Positions 1 to 4,714 of a stretch of 5,338 bases of DNA are shown piece after piece; the first letter of the stretch is position 1; each line of letters opens with the position of its first letter. Where the stretch lies: the NCBI GenBank assembly GCA_021783895.1, contig JAJXTJ010000117.1, positions 1 to 5,338 on the forward strand. Reading direction: 5' to 3'. Source of the stretch: Pseudomonadota bacterium. GTDB taxonomy: Bacteria; Pseudomonadota; Gammaproteobacteria; Burkholderiales; Sulfuricellaceae. The position numbers and the translations under genes were made by a program. The notes below the pieces were generated by a model. That model saw only the letters and a list, made by a program, of their open reading frames with translations. It ran no database searches and had not been told where the DNA came from.

Positions 1-98
1 GCCCGCACTTCCGGGCCGAGAGCGTGATTGACGATGGCCTCAGCCATCTGGCTGCGGCAGGAGTTGCCGGTGCACAGGATCAACACGGTTTTCGCCAT
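1..98 (-). CDS. arsC: Arsenate reductase, low-molecular-weight phosphatase type (N-terminal fragment)
   Basis: Only the first 32 complete codons are present; the gene runs off the left edge. The translation begins MAKTVLILCTGNSCRSQMAE. This carries the P-loop C-X5-R of the low-molecular-weight tyrosine phosphatase fold: Cys9 as nucleophile, Arg15 and Ser16 closing the loop. The CTGNSCRS form, with Asn12 and Ser13, is typical of arsenate reductases rather than of protein phosphatases. The family reduces arsenate to arsenite in the cytoplasm through a relay of cysteines, the later two of which lie outside the window. The start ATG (98-96) follows an AGGGA ribosome site about 9 nt upstream and lies only 5 nt after the stop of the thioredoxin-like gene, so the two are surely cotranscribed. 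Whether it is coupled to thioredoxin or to glutaredoxin/mycothiol cannot be decided from this fragment. Confidence 0.9.
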   Translation of the reverse strand, partial: MAKTVLILCTGNSCRSQMAEAIVNHALGPEVR

Positions 99-103
99 CA
101 CGT

Positions 104-373
104 TTATCCCTTGCCGCAACAGCCGCAGCAGGATTCCGCGCCGTCCAGCCATTCCTCGACCTTGGCCTTGGCCGGCACGCCGCCGGCATGGACCACCTTG
201 CCGTCGATCACCACGCCGGGCGTCGACATCACGCCGTAGCCAAGGATGGCCGCCATGTCTTCCACCTTTTCCAGCTGGATTTCCACGCCCTTGGCCTTGG
301 CGGTTTCCTCGATCAGCTTCATGGTCGTGTTGCAGTTGGCGCAGCCTGTTCCTAATACCTTGATGTTTTTCAT
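104..373 (-). CDS. Small thioredoxin-like redox-active disulfide protein
   Basis: An 89-residue single-domain protein. It opens with a beta strand (MKNIKVLGTG) followed by a C-A-N-C redox motif at Cys11/Cys14, then a helix, and later the thioredoxin cis-proline signature in MSTPGVVIDG (Pro52). This matches the small 'redox-active disulfide protein 2'/thioredoxin_3 family (usually about 75-90 residues), which lacks the first part of a full thioredoxin. It ends in SCCGCCGKG, four cysteines beyond the fold. It sits between arsM and arsC, so a likely role is recycling oxidised ArsC or supplying thiols to ArsM; this is inference from position. An in-frame ATG two codons upstream (379) is possible, but the AAGGAG site at 386-381 is 1 nt from that ATG and 7 nt from the one at 373, which favours 373. 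Confidence 0.88.
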   Translation of the reverse strand: MKNIKVLGTGCANCNTTMKLIEETAKAKGVEIQLEKVEDMAAILGYGVMSTPGVVIDGKVVHAGGVPAKAKVEEWLDGAESCCGCCGKG

Positions 374-380
374 TTTCATG

Positions 381-386
381 CTCCTT
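381..386 (-). promoter_or_regulatory. Ribosome binding site deciding the thioredoxin-like start
   Basis: The minus strand reads AAGGAG here. It is one base from the ATG at 379 but seven bases from the ATG at 373. Normal spacing is 5-9, so the second ATG is the better start. The 18-bp gap after arsM holds little else besides an A/T-rich run. Confidence 0.75.
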
Positions 387-397
387 GTAAATTTTTT

Positions 398-1195
398 TTA
401 AGGCTTGACCGCCTCGATGTTGGCGGACACAACAAAATCCTCGATTTTCCTTCCCGGCGCCCAATCCCGGATAAAAGCCCGGCTATCGTCCTTGGGCGTG
501 ATGCGCACCCGATCGAACCCGGCGCTCTTCATCATCGCCTCCAGCTCCCCGATCAGGGACGCCCCCGCGATGCAACCGGTGTAAAGCGACAAGTCACGCC
601 TTGCCTCCTCGGGCAGCACTGCGGTCGCGACGACGTCGGAAATCGCCAGCCTTCCGCCCGGCTTCAGCACCCGGAAGGCGTCACGGAACACCTGCCCTTT
701 GTCCGGGGAAAGGTTGATGACGCAGTTGGAAATAATGACATCCACCGTGGCGTCGGCGACCGGCAGGTGCTCGATCTCTCCAAGGCGAAACTCGACGTTG
801 GCATAATCGCCTTTCTGCGCGTTGTTGCGCGCCTTGCTCACCATGTCCGGCGTCATGTCCACGCCGATGATATGGCCGGATTCGCCCACCTGTCGGGCCG
901 CGAGAAAGCTATCAAAGCCGCCGCCGCTGCCCAGGTCCAGCACCACTTCGCCGGGTTTCAGCGCGGCAATCGCCTGGGGATTGCCGCAGCCCAGACCCAT
1001 GTTGGCGCCATCGGGCACGGCATCGACGTCCTGTTGCGAATAGCCGAGGCCGACGGAAAGCGCCTTGGCGCTGTCCTGCGCCGCCCCGCCGCCGCAGCAG
1101 CTCGGGGCGCAACCGCAAGCGGATTCGAATTGAGCCACCTGGCCGTAGTTCTGGCGCACCGCCTGGCGGATTTCATCATGCTTCACGTCGTGCAT
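398..1195 (-). CDS. arsM: Arsenite S-adenosylmethionine methyltransferase
   Basis: A 265-residue cytoplasmic class I methyltransferase that adds methyl groups from S-adenosylmethionine to As(III). The SAM motif I is VLDLGSGGGFDSFLAA (85-100), followed by the acidic residue of motif II in IGVDMTPDMV (110-119). Motif IV is DVIISNCVINL (152-162) and the post-motif is VLKPGGRLAISD (176-187). The three cysteines known to bind As(III) in ArsM proteins are recognisable: Cys70 in MGLGCGNP, Cys158 in SNCVINL and Cys208 in YTGCIAGA. An extra Cys cluster, CGCAPSCC at 27-34, lies near the N-terminus. Length is normal for bacterial ArsM. The ATG at 1195 has an AAAGGA site 7 nt upstream and follows the small AhpD-like gene by 15 nt. 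Methylation yields MAs(III)/DMAs(III), which fits the permease encoded in the same operon. Confidence 0.95.
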   Translation of the reverse strand: MHDVKHDEIRQAVRQNYGQVAQFESACGCAPSCCGGGAAQDSAKALSVGLGYSQQDVDAVPDGANMGLGCGNPQAIAALKPGEVVLDLGSGGGFDSFLAARQVGESGHIIGVDMTPDMVSKARNNAQKGDYANVEFRLGEIEHLPVADATVDVIISNCVINLSPDKGQVFRDAFRVLKPGGRLAISDVVATAVLPEEARRDLSLYTGCIAGASLIGELEAMMKSAGFDRVRITPKDDSRAFIRDWAPGRKIEDFVVSANIEAVKP

Positions 1196-1210
1196 TTCAG
1201 TTTCCTTTCT

Positions 1211-1516
1211 TTAGCAACAAGATTTCCCGCTTGCCGTTGGTGTACAGCAAGCACTTTCAGCAACAGCAATTGCAGACAGCTTCGCCTTGGCGCTTTCCTT
1301 CCGGCACGCTTCATCGAAGCTGGCGTCCAGGCTCTCTCCCGCCTCGTCGCGGATATGGCGGGCGATTTCCACCACCGCGTCGATCTGCGCCTGCGCCACG
1401 CCATACTGTTTCAGCTTGCCCATCTGGCACAGCCCCTGTTTGGGGTGGTTGGCGGCAATGTTTGCCGCCAGCGACACCAGGGCCACGATGGACGGATGCA
1501 ATGCAATATCAGTCAT
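1211..1516 (-). CDS. Small AhpD/carboxymuconolactone decarboxylase-like protein with Cys-rich tail
   Basis: A 101-residue protein with no recognised gene name. Residues 8-55 resemble the helical core of AhpD/CMD proteins: VALVSLAANIAANHP, then a short loop and a helix rich in charged residues, then GVAQAQIDAVVEIARHIRDEA. In true AhpD proteins this core carries C-x-x-C plus histidines. Here only Cys30 lies in the expected area and the first cysteine is missing, so peroxidase activity by the usual chemistry is doubtful. The tail holds Cys90-Cys91 and Cys100-Cys101 (ACCTPTASGKSCC), and Cys71 is an additional thiol. It lies 15 nt before arsM and 17 nt after the permease gene, with an AAAGGA site 8 nt before its ATG. 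A role in binding or passing As(III) is a guess from the cysteines and the context. A non-enzymatic CMD-fold protein is the safest label. Confidence 0.72.
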   Translation of the reverse strand: MTDIALHPSIVALVSLAANIAANHPKQGLCQMGKLKQYGVAQAQIDAVVEIARHIRDEAGESLDASFDEACRKESAKAKLSAIAVAESACCTPTASGKSCC

Positions 1517-1533
1517 GAGAGAATTCCTTTGGA

Positions 1534-2583
1534 TTAAAGAACAGCGTTGAAAACGTAGCCCACCAGCATGATGCCGGCCGCCACCACGCCGGCAAAAGTG
1601 GCGATCAGCCGGGGCTTCATAACCTTGCGCAGGATCATCATTTCCGGCGCCGACAGGGCAATGACGCTCATCATGAAGGCGAGCACGGTGCCCAGCGCCG
1701 CGCCCTTGCCCAGCAGCGCCTCAACGATGGGAATGATGCCGGCGGCGTTGGAGTACATCGGCACGCCGATGACCACGACGGCGGGGACCGACCACCAGGG
1801 CGCATCCTTGCCCATGATCCCGGCCATGAAATCCTCCGGCACATAGCCATGAATGGCCGCACCCAGGGCGATACCGCCGAGGATGTAGGGCCATACCTTG
1901 CCAACGATTTCCCTGATGTGGGCCATGCCGGCGTCGATACGCTCCGCCCATGAAGGGCGCGCCAGATCCAGATCGGCCACCTTGCCGGCGCGGATAGCGC
2001 GCACCCAGTCCTCCAGGTGATGTTCCATCTTGAGCTCGCCGATCACCAGACCGGCGACAATCGCCACCAGCAGCCCCAGGCCGAGATAGAGCGCCGCGAC
2101 CTTCCAGCCGAACAGGCCGAACAGCAGCGCCAGCGCCACCTCGTTGACCATGGGAGCGGAAATCAGGAAGGAGAACGTCACCCCCAGCGGCACCCCGGCG
2201 GACAAGAATCCAATGAACATTGGCACCGCTGAACAGGAACAGAACGGCGTGACGATGCCGAGCGTTGCCGCCATCACGTTGCCCACGCCCAGCCGCTTGC
2301 CGGACAGCATGGCGCGGGTGCGTTCGGGCGAGACGAAGGTATGCACAATGCCCATCAGGAATACGATGCCGGTAAGGAGCAGCAACACCTTGGGCGTGTC
2401 GTAAAAGAAGAATTGCAGCGCCTCGCCTAGATGGGTTTGCGGGGAAAGCCCGGTGAGGGCGAGCAGCGCATCGGCGAACCGGGTCAGGTTGGCGTAGGCG
2501 GCCACCCACAGGACAGTCGCCAGTGCGACCCAGCCCCAAGGGGCGCGGCGGGAAGTGGTTGCAGTCTCACTTGTCATGTTCAT
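1534..2583 (-). CDS. arsP: ArsP-type permease (organoarsenical efflux, COG0701/DUF318)
   Basis: A 349-residue polytopic inner-membrane protein with about eight hydrophobic segments and a charged cytoplasmic loop (about 184-220) in the middle. The signature PFCSCSAVPMFIGFLSAGV (about 113-131) followed by FLISAPMVNEVA is diagnostic for this permease family. A second matching half carries VPMYSNAAGIIPIVEALL. ArsP members export trivalent methylated arsenicals such as MAs(III) and Rox(III). The family also includes permeases of unknown substrate, so the substrate here is inferred from sharing an operon with arsM. Three in-frame ATGs exist at 2601, 2583 and 2577. The one at 2583 is preferred because AAAAAGG lies 8 nt before it. 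The gene overlaps the 3' end of acr3 by 17 bp, suggesting translational coupling. Confidence 0.88.
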   Translation of the reverse strand: MNMTSETATTSRRAPWGWVALATVLWVAAYANLTRFADALLALTGLSPQTHLGEALQFFFYDTPKVLLLLTGIVFLMGIVHTFVSPERTRAMLSGKRLGVGNVMAATLGIVTPFCSCSAVPMFIGFLSAGVPLGVTFSFLISAPMVNEVALALLFGLFGWKVAALYLGLGLLVAIVAGLVIGELKMEHHLEDWVRAIRAGKVADLDLARPSWAERIDAGMAHIREIVGKVWPYILGGIALGAAIHGYVPEDFMAGIMGKDAPWWSVPAVVVIGVPMYSNAAGIIPIVEALLGKGAALGTVLAFMMSVIALSAPEMMILRKVMKPRLIATFAGVVAAGIMLVGYVFNAVL

Positions 2584-3649
2584 TTTGGCTACCTTTTTCA
2601 TACCAGATTTTGGAACCGTTCACGATGCGCACCACTGCCAGCATTACCGGCACCTCGATCAACACTCCCACCACGGTGGCCAGCGCCGCGCCGGATTCAA
2701 AACCGAACAGGCTGATGGCGGCGGCCACCGCCAGCTCGAAAAAATTGGAAGCGCCGATCAGCGCCGATGGCCCCGCCACGCAATGGACGACACCGAGGCG
2801 GCGGTTGAGCAGATAGGCGAGGCCGGAGTTGAAAAACACCTGGATCAGGATCGGTACCGCCAGCATTAAGATCACCCAGGGCTGCCTGATAATCGCCTCG
2901 CCCTGGAAGGCGAACAGCAGCACCAGTGTGGCCAGCAATGCCGACAGACCCCAGGGATGCAGGCGCTTCAGGGTATCGTCGAGGTTGCCCCGCGCCAGCA
3001 GGCTGCGCCGCCACAGTTGGGCGATCAGCACCGGGACGACGATGTACATCACCACCGACAGGAACAGCGTGTCCCACGGCACGGTGATCGCCGACAAACC
3101 CAGCAGCAGGGCGACCAGCGGCCCGAAGGCGAAGATCATGATGACATCGTTCACCGCCACCTGGCTCAGGGTGAACAGCGGATCGCCCTTGGTCAGGCTG
3201 CTCCAGACGAACACCATCGCGGTACAGGGTGCGGCAGCGAGCAGAATCAAACCGGCCACATAGCTGTCGAGTTGATCGGCGGGAAGATAGGGCGCGAACA
3301 GGTGGCGGATGAAAATCCATGCCAGCAATGCCATGGAAAAGGGCTTCACCGCCCAGTTGACGAACAGCGTCACGCCGATGCCGCGCGCATGGGCGCGCAC
3401 CTCGTGCAGGGCGCCGAAATCGATCTTCATCAGCATCGGGATGATCATCACCCAGATCAGTATCCCCACCGGCAGGTTGACCTTGGCAATTTCAAGGCTG
3501 CCGAGAAAATGAAATGCGACGGGAAAAACCTGCCCGAGCGCGATGCCGACCGCGATGCAGAGGAACACCCACAGGGAGAGCCCGCGCTCGAAAAAGCCCA
3601 GTTCTGCACCGGCGGCTTTCTTTGCCGTGACTTCACATTGCGCGCTCAT
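2567..3649 (-). CDS. acr3: Arsenite efflux transporter, ACR3 family
   Basis: A 360-residue membrane protein of the bile/arsenite/riboflavin transporter fold with about ten hydrophobic helices. It extrudes As(III) across the inner membrane using the proton motive force. The ACR3 signature AAAPCTAMVFVWS (138-150) contains Cys142, the counterpart of the conserved cysteine essential for transport in studied ACR3 proteins. A second signature, IGASNFFELAVAAAI (298-312), includes the conserved Glu305. ALATVVGVLIEVPVML near the C-terminus is also typical. Length is normal (about 340-380). It is not the unrelated ArsB type. The ATG at 3649 has only a weak GGGGG purine run about 8 nt upstream. It follows arsR by 78 bp, the largest gap in the operon, which holds a possible second promoter, and its 3' end overlaps the permease gene. 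Confidence 0.96.
   Translation of the reverse strand: MSAQCEVTAKKAAGAELGFFERGLSLWVFLCIAVGIALGQVFPVAFHFLGSLEIAKVNLPVGILIWVMIIPMLMKIDFGALHEVRAHARGIGVTLFVNWAVKPFSMALLAWIFIRHLFAPYLPADQLDSYVAGLILLAAAPCTAMVFVWSSLTKGDPLFTLSQVAVNDVIMIFAFGPLVALLLGLSAITVPWDTLFLSVVMYIVVPVLIAQLWRRSLLARGNLDDTLKRLHPWGLSALLATLVLLFAFQGEAIIRQPWVILMLAVPILIQVFFNSGLAYLLNRRLGVVHCVAGPSALIGASNFFELAVAAAISLFGFESGAALATVVGVLIEVPVMLAVVRIVNGSKIWYEKGSQNEHDK
2592..2598 (-). promoter_or_regulatory. Ribosome binding site deciding the permease start
   Basis: The minus strand reads AAAAAGG here, 8 nt before the ATG at 2583 and inside the end of acr3. The earlier ATG at 2601 has no purine-rich site in front of it, and the later ATG at 2577 would be 14 nt away. 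This supports 2583 as the start. Confidence 0.6.
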
Positions 3650-3673
3650 GATTAACGCCCCCGAAAACAGCAG

Positions 3674-3701
3674 AACATACGCTCACTCATATATTTATCA
3701 A
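3674..3701 (-). promoter_or_regulatory. Candidate internal promoter before acr3
   Basis: On the minus strand TTGATA (3701-3696, five of six to consensus) is followed after 16 bp by TATGTT (3679-3674, four of six). The predicted start near 3667 would leave a leader of about 18 nt before the acr3 ATG. It lies in the only long gap of the operon and could drive the transporter genes separately from arsR. The match is moderate and the region is AT-rich, so chance is possible. Confidence 0.4.
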
Positions 3702-3716
3702 TTCAGATGTGCTGAA
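3702..3716. repeat. Short inverted repeat between arsR and acr3
   Basis: TTCAG-ATGTG-CTGAA is a perfect 5-bp inverted repeat with a 5-base loop. It abuts the -35 box of the candidate acr3 promoter and begins 12 bp after the arsR stop codon. It could be a regulator site or a weak RNA hairpin. No U-tract follows, so it is not a typical terminator. Confidence 0.35.
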
Positions 3717-3727
3717 ACCAAATAATC

Positions 3728-4075
3728 TCAGGCGCAGCAGCGAACGGGACGACTGGGCATCTCTTTAAGGCGCTTGCGGTCGGCCCGAAAAATAGCCAAC
3801 CCGCGGCAGCCCTGCCGCATTTGGTCGAGTATACGGTAGGCCCACGCGGGCAGCAGGGAGTGGATGCGGTAATAGATCCACAACCCCTCCCGGCGCACCG
3901 ACAACAGCCCGCTCTCTCGCATCACCGCCAAGTGCCGCGACACCTTGGGCTGGGGCAGATCGAGGGCATGGCACAGTTCACACACGCACAATTCGTCATC
4001 GCCCACCAGCAGCGCCAGAAGGCGACGCCGGGTTTCGTCGGAAAGTGCATCGAAAAAATCATTACTGTCTATCAT
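3728..4075 (-). CDS. arsR: Arsenic-responsive repressor, ArsR/SmtB family
   Basis: A 115-residue winged-helix repressor that binds operator DNA as a dimer and lets go when As(III) or Sb(III) binds. It starts MIDSNDFFDALSDETRRRLL, the usual ArsR opening helix. The metal site ELCVCELC (Cys30, Cys32, Cys35) is almost identical to the ELCVCDLC motif of the E. coli ArsR type, located at the start of the DNA-recognition region. The recognition helix is PQPKVSRHLAVMRESGLL, and the wing is VRREGLWIYYRI. The C-terminus ends in RCCA, two more cysteines outside the classic site. The reading frame stays open upstream to an ATG at 4183, but that start lies upstream of the promoter and would add 36 residues unlike the family. 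The ATG at 4075 is chosen because it fits family length and coincides with the predicted transcription start. No Shine-Dalgarno sequence precedes it. Confidence 0.95.
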   Translation of the reverse strand: MIDSNDFFDALSDETRRRLLALLVGDDELCVCELCHALDLPQPKVSRHLAVMRESGLLSVRREGLWIYYRIHSLLPAWAYRILDQMRQGCRGLAIFRADRKRLKEMPSRPVRCCA

Positions 4076-4081
4076 TTGGTA

Positions 4082-4110
4082 AATATATCCGCCAAAACGG
4101 ATGTAGTCAA
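4082..4110 (-). promoter_or_regulatory. Sigma70 promoter of the ars operon (predicted leaderless arsR)
   Basis: On the minus strand the -35 box TTGACT (4110-4105) and the -10 box TATATT (4087-4082) are separated by 17 bp, the ideal spacing, and each box differs from consensus at one base. Six bases lie between the -10 box and the arsR ATG, so the expected start of transcription is the A of that ATG (4075). The mRNA would have no 5' leader, in agreement with the lack of a ribosome site. Confidence 0.8.
4084..4105. promoter_or_regulatory. Probable ArsR operator inside the arsR promoter
   Basis: An inverted repeat with core ATCCG-N6-CGGAT (4087-4091 and 4098-4102) extends to 8-bp arms with one mismatch (4084-4091 against 4098-4105). 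It occupies the promoter spacer and touches both the -35 and -10 boxes, so a bound dimer would block RNA polymerase. This placement is normal for autoregulated ArsR/SmtB genes. The identity of the binding protein is inferred from position. Confidence 0.6.
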
Positions 4111-4202
4111 CTGTTTGTGGAATGCCTTGCTGATTCCGTACTATATTTAGTTTGAAGGATTGGCTTTCTTTAATGAGCCGCAAAAATCATTACCCCAAAC
4201 AT

Positions 4203-4234
4203 TTGACATTTGTTCTAGTTGGAACTAATATAAT
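4203..4234 (+). promoter_or_regulatory. Promoter of the marR-cytochrome b561 operon
   Basis: A perfect TTGACA (4203-4208) and a perfect TATAAT (4229-4234) are present but 20 bp apart, three more than ideal. A weaker -10, TAATAT (4226-4231), lies at exactly 17 bp. Transcription would begin near 4238-4242, giving a leader of about 17-21 nt before the ATG at 4259. Either pairing serves the same operon. Confidence 0.65.
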
Positions 4235-4246
4235 CCTAACTAGGAC
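4212..4246. promoter_or_regulatory. Inverted repeats over the marR promoter, probable autoregulatory operator
   Basis: Two nested symmetries are seen. TAGTT-GG-AACTA (4216-4227) is a compact 12-bp palindrome in the spacer. GTTCTAGTT (4212-4220) also pairs, with one mismatch, with AACTAGGAC (4238-4246) across the -10 box and the probable start of transcription. The AACTA unit therefore occurs twice. MarR-family proteins commonly bind such repeats over their own promoters, so this is the likely site for the regulator encoded just downstream. Confidence 0.5.
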
Positions 4247-4258
4247 TTGTTATCGACC

Positions 4259-4714
4259 ATGACCCCAATCTCATTCCTGCCCACGCTGCGTGAATTGGCC
4301 AGCACTTACCAGGCCTTCGAGGCCTATTCGGCAATGCATATCCGAACCCGCGACCTGACCCCGGCCCAGTTCGACATCATCGCCACCCTCGGCAATACGC
4401 CGGGCATGCCGTTCAAGGAGCTGGGCGAAAAAACCCTGATCACCAAGGGAACGCTCACCGGGGTGGTCGACCGTCTGGCCGTCAAAAAGCTGGTGCAGCG
4501 CGTGGCCTCTCCCAGCGACGGCCGCAGCCAGACCGTGCAACTGACCAAGCGGGGAGAAGCCCTGTTCAAGCGCATGTTCCCGGATCACCTGACTCATTTG
4601 CAGCGCGCTTTCGTCGAACTCCCGCCGGGTGAACTGGCCAAGCTGGAGAAATCCCTGCGCCACCTGCGCGAGGCGCTGGTCAACGCACGCAACAACATGA
4701 AGGAATCGTCATGA
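4259..4714 (+). CDS. MarR-family transcriptional regulator
   Basis: A 151-residue winged-helix regulator. LTPAQFDIIATLG (33-45) begins the DNA-binding domain, KTLITKGTLTGVVDRLAVKK (58-77) is the recognition helix region, and SPSDGRSQTVQLTKRGE (84-100) is the wing with the typical D-G-R turn. The C-terminal helix (about 120-146) would complete the dimer. There are no cysteines at all, so thiol oxidation sensing of the OhrR type is excluded; a small phenolic or other ligand is more likely but unknown. A TTG at 4247 would add four residues, but AGGA at 4242-4245 is too close to it. The ATG at 4259 is chosen although its spacing of 13 nt is long. The gene heads an operon whose next member overlaps by ATGA, so it probably regulates the cytochrome b561 gene as well as itself. 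Confidence 0.9.
   Translation: MTPISFLPTLRELASTYQAFEAYSAMHIRTRDLTPAQFDIIATLGNTPGMPFKELGEKTLITKGTLTGVVDRLAVKKLVQRVASPSDGRSQTVQLTKRGEALFKRMFPDHLTHLQRAFVELPPGELAKLEKSLRHLREALVNARNNMKESS

Noticed and set aside
767..1537. Plus-strand open frame of 256 codons opposite arsM and the AhpD-like gene
   Set aside because: It lies antisense to two well-supported genes, has a composition typical of a reverse-strand shadow (rich in Ala, Arg and His), and shows no domain.
2957..3655. Plus-strand open frame of 232 codons opposite acr3
   Set aside because: It is rich in Gln, His, Asp and Arg, as expected from the complement of a membrane-protein gene; acr3 on the other strand is unmistakable.
4119..4137. GGAAT-N9-ATTCC inverted repeat upstream of the arsR -35 box
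   Set aside because: Short arms, long loop and no link to a promoter element; expected by chance in a region of this size.
4076..4183. N-terminal extension of ArsR to an upstream ATG at 4183
   Set aside because: The extension would be translated from DNA that includes the arsR promoter itself, does not resemble ArsR N-termini, and makes the protein longer than the family norm.
4200..4213. Tandem CATTTGA/CATTTGT heptamers over the marR -35 box
   Set aside because: Only two copies with one mismatch, and one copy is largely the TTGACA box itself; no sign of a larger repeat array.
4247..4258. TTG start for the MarR-family gene, four codons earlier
   Set aside because: The AGGA site ends one base before it, too close for initiation, and an ATG follows in frame. 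The choice changes only four residues.
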